A stretch of 25,882 nucleotides of DNA from M55B165 sp051744245 (GTDB lineage Bacteria > Actinomycetota > Humimicrobiia > Humimicrobiales > Humimicrobiaceae), in contig JBNJCV010000021.1 of NCBI GenBank assembly GCA_051744245.1, positions 1 through 25,882 on the forward strand. The letters are read 5' to 3'. The position numbers and the translations under genes are program-made. The notes beneath the pieces were generated by a model. That model searched no databases. It had not been told where the DNA came from and worked only from the letters and a program-made list of their open reading frames with translations. Positions 23,073 to 25,882 of the stretch are shown here, piece after piece. The number at the start of each line of letters is the position of its first letter. The stretch's first letter is position 1.

Positions 23073-23800
23073 TTATGGCTTTGTGGCCTTATATAAAATT
23101 TCTGTACACCCTGGATATATTGATGCTCTTACTTTAAATACTTTTGAATAAGCCCTGCCCAGGATTTGCTTGTCTCTTTGAGGCCTATTTACTATTACAG
23201 CACGGTTTTCCTATTTAATCTTCTTATTGTTTGCCTGCACTGTTAAGAAAATTATTTATATTTTGGGTTTTTTGTATAATCCTCCTGTGTCAAGTATTCA
23301 CCTAATATTTAACAAAACCTATCCCTATATTATTCCAGGTTATTTTCAAACTCTTTAAGTCTATCCGGCAGAATTATTTAGTTGGAATCAAATACAGGTT
23401 TATTATCAATACCCCCAAATATATCATAATTCTGCTAGCCCCATCCCCTCTTATTTTAGATACTCTGGGTGAATCTGGATACTTTTCTACATAATCCATC
23501 GCTTTTATGATTCCCTGAATAGAGAATAGCTATCCCGGTATCCAGAATTGCAGGACGGTACGATTCAGCTGCCTTTATATCAATATAATCATCCATCTCA
23601 GAAGCAAAATATGGCTCATATGCCTTATACGCCTGGTAGTATATTAATGATCTAAAAAAATCTTCTACTGCTACCAATTTATATTTTTTATCTATAATTT
23701 TGATAATTATATCCTGAAATTTTCCATTATCTGTTTCTTTTAACAAGTCCAGGTCAATTTGCCTAGTGATGGGTATTTTTTTAATTTTACAGTGCGTCAT
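23073..23800 (-). pseudogene. Decayed gene of unknown function
   Basis: An open frame of 114 codons (23456-23800) begins with MTHCKIKKIPITRQIDLDLL and runs to SYRPAILDTGIAI. There a frame change leads on to FSIQGIIKAMDYVEKYPDSP and RVSKIRGDGAS. A further change gives NYDIFGGIDNKPVFDSN, stops, LPDRLKEFENNLE, a stop, ILGEYLTQEDYTKNPKYK. A last 50-codon piece, RPQRDKQILGRAYSKVFKV, ends at 23073. The coding character across at least 700 bases with repeated stops shows a decaying gene, not an intergenic space. I do not recognise the family; it is soluble-looking and rich in Lys, Glu, Asp and Tyr. It converges on the sugar dehydrogenase gene. Confidence 0.55.
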
Positions 23801-23887
23801 GTATTCTTTTATTGCTTTCTGTTATCATGTTAAAATGTATCAAAAAGTATATTAGGAAAAATTTTTTACTCTAGGATAAACCATAAA

Positions 23888-25600
23888 GTGTCTTACCATA
23901 AGAATCTAAAAAGAGAAGAAAAATATATCGCCTATTTCTCCATGGAAATAGGAATTCTACCGGATATTCCTACTTATAGTGGTGGATTGGGTATCTTAGC
24001 AGGTGATACAATAAAATCGTGCGCTGATTTAAAAGTTCCCATGATTGCTATTACTTTATTATATAGAAAAGGTTATTTCTATCAGAAACTCGATAAAGAG
24101 GGAGACCAGAAAGAATTACCTTATAAGTGGGATCCGGAAAAATATTTAACCCCCTTAGAACCCAAAACATCACTGAAACTGGGAAATAGGACTGTCTTTA
24201 TAAAAGCATGGCAATACCTATACAAGGGGTACAGCGGGTATTATATACCCGTACTTTTCCTAGATTCTGATATTGATGGAAACCATGAACATGACCGTAT
24301 GCTGACACATTCCCTGTATGGCGGTGATAATGCTTACAGGCTGTCCCAGGAAGCAATACTGGGCATAGGCGGAGTAAGGATTCTTGAACTGCTGGGATAT
24401 AAGAACATCAAAAAATATCATATGAACGAGGGACACTCTAGCTTGCTCGCTTTAGAACTTCTAAATAAATCTATTGGAGAGCAGAATGTAGAATCAGAAG
24501 ATGATTTGAAAACCCACATTAACAAAGTTCAGGATAGGTGTATCTTTACCACCCATACCCCAGTTCCTGCAGGCCATGACCAATTCTCCTATGATTTGGT
24601 AAGCAAGGTTTTTGACCCTGGTATCCCTCAGAAATTACTAAAAAATATTGCGGGCCAGGACAAGCTCAATATGACCCTTTTGGCTATGAATCTAAGCGAT
24701 TACGTAAACGGTGTAGCCAAGGAACATGGAAAAATATCGAGAGGAATGTTTCCTAATTATCCCGTAGACTCAATCACCAACGGGGTTCATTCAGCCAGCT
24801 GGGTAAGCGAGAACTTTAAAAAACTTTATGATAAGCACATTCCGGGATGGACAGAAGACCCTTTCAGTTTTAGGTATGCTATCAGTATCCCTAAAGATGA
24901 GATCTGGAACTCACATATGAAGGAAAAAAGAAATCTCATTAACTATATTAATAGCACTACTGAAAATAATTTATCTACTGACATACTAACCATAGGTTTT
25001 GCCCGGAGGTCAACTTCTTATAAAAGGCCGGACTTAGTTTTTAAAGATATTGACAGGCTAATCCAAATAGCTAAGACTAAGGGTAAAATTCAACTTGTTT
25101 TTTCAGGTAAAGCCCATCCAGAGGATTATCAAGGGAAAAAACTAATAAAGAAAATAATTCAAGCATCTCAAAATTTAGCAGATATAATTAACATAGTATA
25201 TCTTAAAAATTATGACATTAGGTTGGCTAAAAAAATAATACCTGGAGTAGACTTGTGGCTCAATACTCCCAAAAAGCCCAATGAAGCTTCCGGTACTTCT
25301 GGGATGAAAGCTGCCCATAATGGAGTCCCTAGCTTTAGCATTCTGGATGGCTGGTGGGTTGAAGGATGCATAGAAGATGTAACCGGCTGGTCCATAGGTT
25401 CCAACAGCCACAAGGAAAGTAGTGATTTAGAAGATGCATCTTCATTATATTCTAAACTGGAAGATGTAATACTGCCAAAATTCTATAATAACCGGGAGAG
25501 CTGGATAGAAATAATGCGTTTTGCAATTTCAATAAATAGCTCCTTTTTTAATACACATAGAATGGTACGGCAATATGTTGTAAATGCATATGCTTATTAA
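23888..25600 (+). CDS. glgP: Alpha-glucan phosphorylase, short form (GT35)
   Basis: The enzyme releases glucose 1-phosphate from alpha-1,4-glucans (glycogen, maltodextrin) using phosphate and PLP. The 570-residue protein belongs to the short alpha-glucan phosphorylase type, opening IAYFSMEIGILPDIPTYSGG followed by LGILAGDTIKSCADLKVP and KGYF. It continues with NEGHSSLLALELL, TTHTPVPAGHDQF, GFARRSTSYKRPDLV and FSGKAHPED. The PLP-site block EASGTSGMKAAHNGVPSF has K474. All key blocks are present, though animal and E. coli enzymes are about 800-850 residues long. The start is GTG at 23888 with an AGGAT Shine-Dalgarno about 10-12 bases upstream. An A/T palindrome overlaps the stop codon (25594-25618). 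It probably feeds storage glucan into central metabolism. Confidence 0.9.
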   Translation: MSYHKNLKREEKYIAYFSMEIGILPDIPTYSGGLGILAGDTIKSCADLKVPMIAITLLYRKGYFYQKLDKEGDQKELPYKWDPEKYLTPLEPKTSLKLGNRTVFIKAWQYLYKGYSGYYIPVLFLDSDIDGNHEHDRMLTHSLYGGDNAYRLSQEAILGIGGVRILELLGYKNIKKYHMNEGHSSLLALELLNKSIGEQNVESEDDLKTHINKVQDRCIFTTHTPVPAGHDQFSYDLVSKVFDPGIPQKLLKNIAGQDKLNMTLLAMNLSDYVNGVAKEHGKISRGMFPNYPVDSITNGVHSASWVSENFKKLYDKHIPGWTEDPFSFRYAISIPKDEIWNSHMKEKRNLINYINSTTENNLSTDILTIGFARRSTSYKRPDLVFKDIDRLIQIAKTKGKIQLVFSGKAHPEDYQGKKLIKKIIQASQNLADIINIVYLKNYDIRLAKKIIPGVDLWLNTPKKPNEASGTSGMKAAHNGVPSFSILDGWWVEGCIEDVTGWSIGSNSHKESSDLEDASSLYSKLEDVILPKFYNNRESWIEIMRFAISINSSFFNTHRMVRQYVVNAYAY

Positions 25601-25618
25601 AAAAATATTTTTTAATAA
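25594..25618 (+). terminator. A/T inverted repeat at the glgP stop (possible weak terminator)
   Basis: TTATTAAAAAA and TTTTTTAATAA pair around a 3-base centre and include the stop codon of glgP. The stem has no G-C pairs, so it is at best a weak terminator. No recognisable gene follows until 25762. Confidence 0.25.
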
Positions 25619-25761
25619 CTTTTAGAATAGTAAATAAAGAGTACCCATAAAAAATTTTTTAATATGTCTCTCTTCTGCAGCCACTTTCCAAATTCTACTC
25701 TACTTTTAGCATGGCATAATAGGTAAGCACCCGTTTAATATACTATCTGTATATCCATCAA

Positions 25762-25882
25762 CTAAATGTTAAAATATCTATAGGCCACCATGGCAGAAAT
25801 ATACAGGAGCCCTGATATTCCAATAACCACCAAGAATCCCAGATGAAGTGAAACTATTACTGCAGCAATAGATCCTATAACC
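25762..25882 (-). CDS. Multi-helix membrane transporter, C-terminal end (partial)
   Basis: Forty codons on the minus strand enter from beyond the window and end in TAG at 25762-25764. The translation VIGSIAAVIVSLHLGFLVVI then GISGLLYISAMVAYRYFNI contains a hydrophobic helix pair with a short basic tail, as at the end of MFS carriers. No motif is available to confirm the family. Confidence 0.5.
   Translation of the reverse strand, partial: VIGSIAAVIVSLHLGFLVVIGISGLLYISAMVAYRYFNI

Noticed and set aside
1..25882. CRISPR array, rRNA or tRNA genes
   Set aside because: No regularly spaced repeats and no recognisable tRNA or rRNA sequence were seen by eye.

Overview
The window is an AT-rich, accessory-looking stretch of a bacterial chromosome. 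It has about 17 intact genes, one partial gene at each edge, and many decaying genes and mobile-element remnants. The gene content suggests an uncultured anaerobic heterotroph: flavin and Fe-S oxidoreductases, sugar-type kinases and isomerases, a glucan phosphorylase, and no respiratory oxidase. Low-GC subsurface lineages such as Atribacterota or low-GC anaerobic Actinomycetota would fit, but that placement is a guess from general gene style.

Region 1 (1-2750, minus strand) is a damaged carbohydrate operon. A NagB-like isomerase/deaminase is preceded by a good sigma70-type promoter with an overlapping 20-bp palindromic operator. Next comes a frameshifted SDR dehydrogenase whose 3' end is fused to the last part of a sugar ABC permease. 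A cyclase-family hydrolase and the start of an M20 peptidase follow.

Region 2 (2760-7240) is a graveyard. It holds a degraded group II intron (5' RNA domain, truncated reverse transcriptase, candidate domain V) and a full-length but dead copy of a PQQ-type sugar dehydrogenase lipoprotein. It also has an intact EamA transporter and a gene-free stretch with the tail of a tyrosine recombinase.

Region 3 (7241-15046, minus strand) is the most coherent and interesting unit. A DeoR regulator with its own promoter is followed by a fumarate-reductase-like flavoprotein, a stand-alone [2Fe-2S] protein, a creatininase-family hydrolase, an FGGY kinase, a GlcD-like FAD oxidoreductase and a GlcF-like Fe-S protein. 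Strong Shine-Dalgarno sites and tight spacing or overlap indicate one operon. I infer a catabolic route for a polyol, sugar acid or cyclic polyol in which two flavin/Fe-S pairs carry electrons, a hydrolase cleaves or opens an intermediate, and a kinase traps a product. Several diagnostic residues are missing (HPT and flavin-linking His in the flavoprotein, all CCG cysteine pairs in the Fe-S protein), so substrates cannot be transferred from known families.

Region 4 (15048-25882) has mixed single genes: an RDD membrane protein and a DUF985 cupin downstream of an alpha/beta-hydrolase remnant, an ICMT-like methyltransferase, and a GAF-PAS-GGDEF protein with a degenerate HD-GYP domain. They are followed by NAD synthetase paired with a membrane-anchored isoaspartyl methyltransferase. 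Next are a dead AbrB-type gene, the intact PQQ-type dehydrogenase lipoprotein (paralogue of the dead copy about 16 kb away in opposite orientation), a decayed unknown gene, a short alpha-glucan phosphorylase, and the tail of a membrane transporter at the edge.

No rRNA, tRNA or CRISPR array was recognised.
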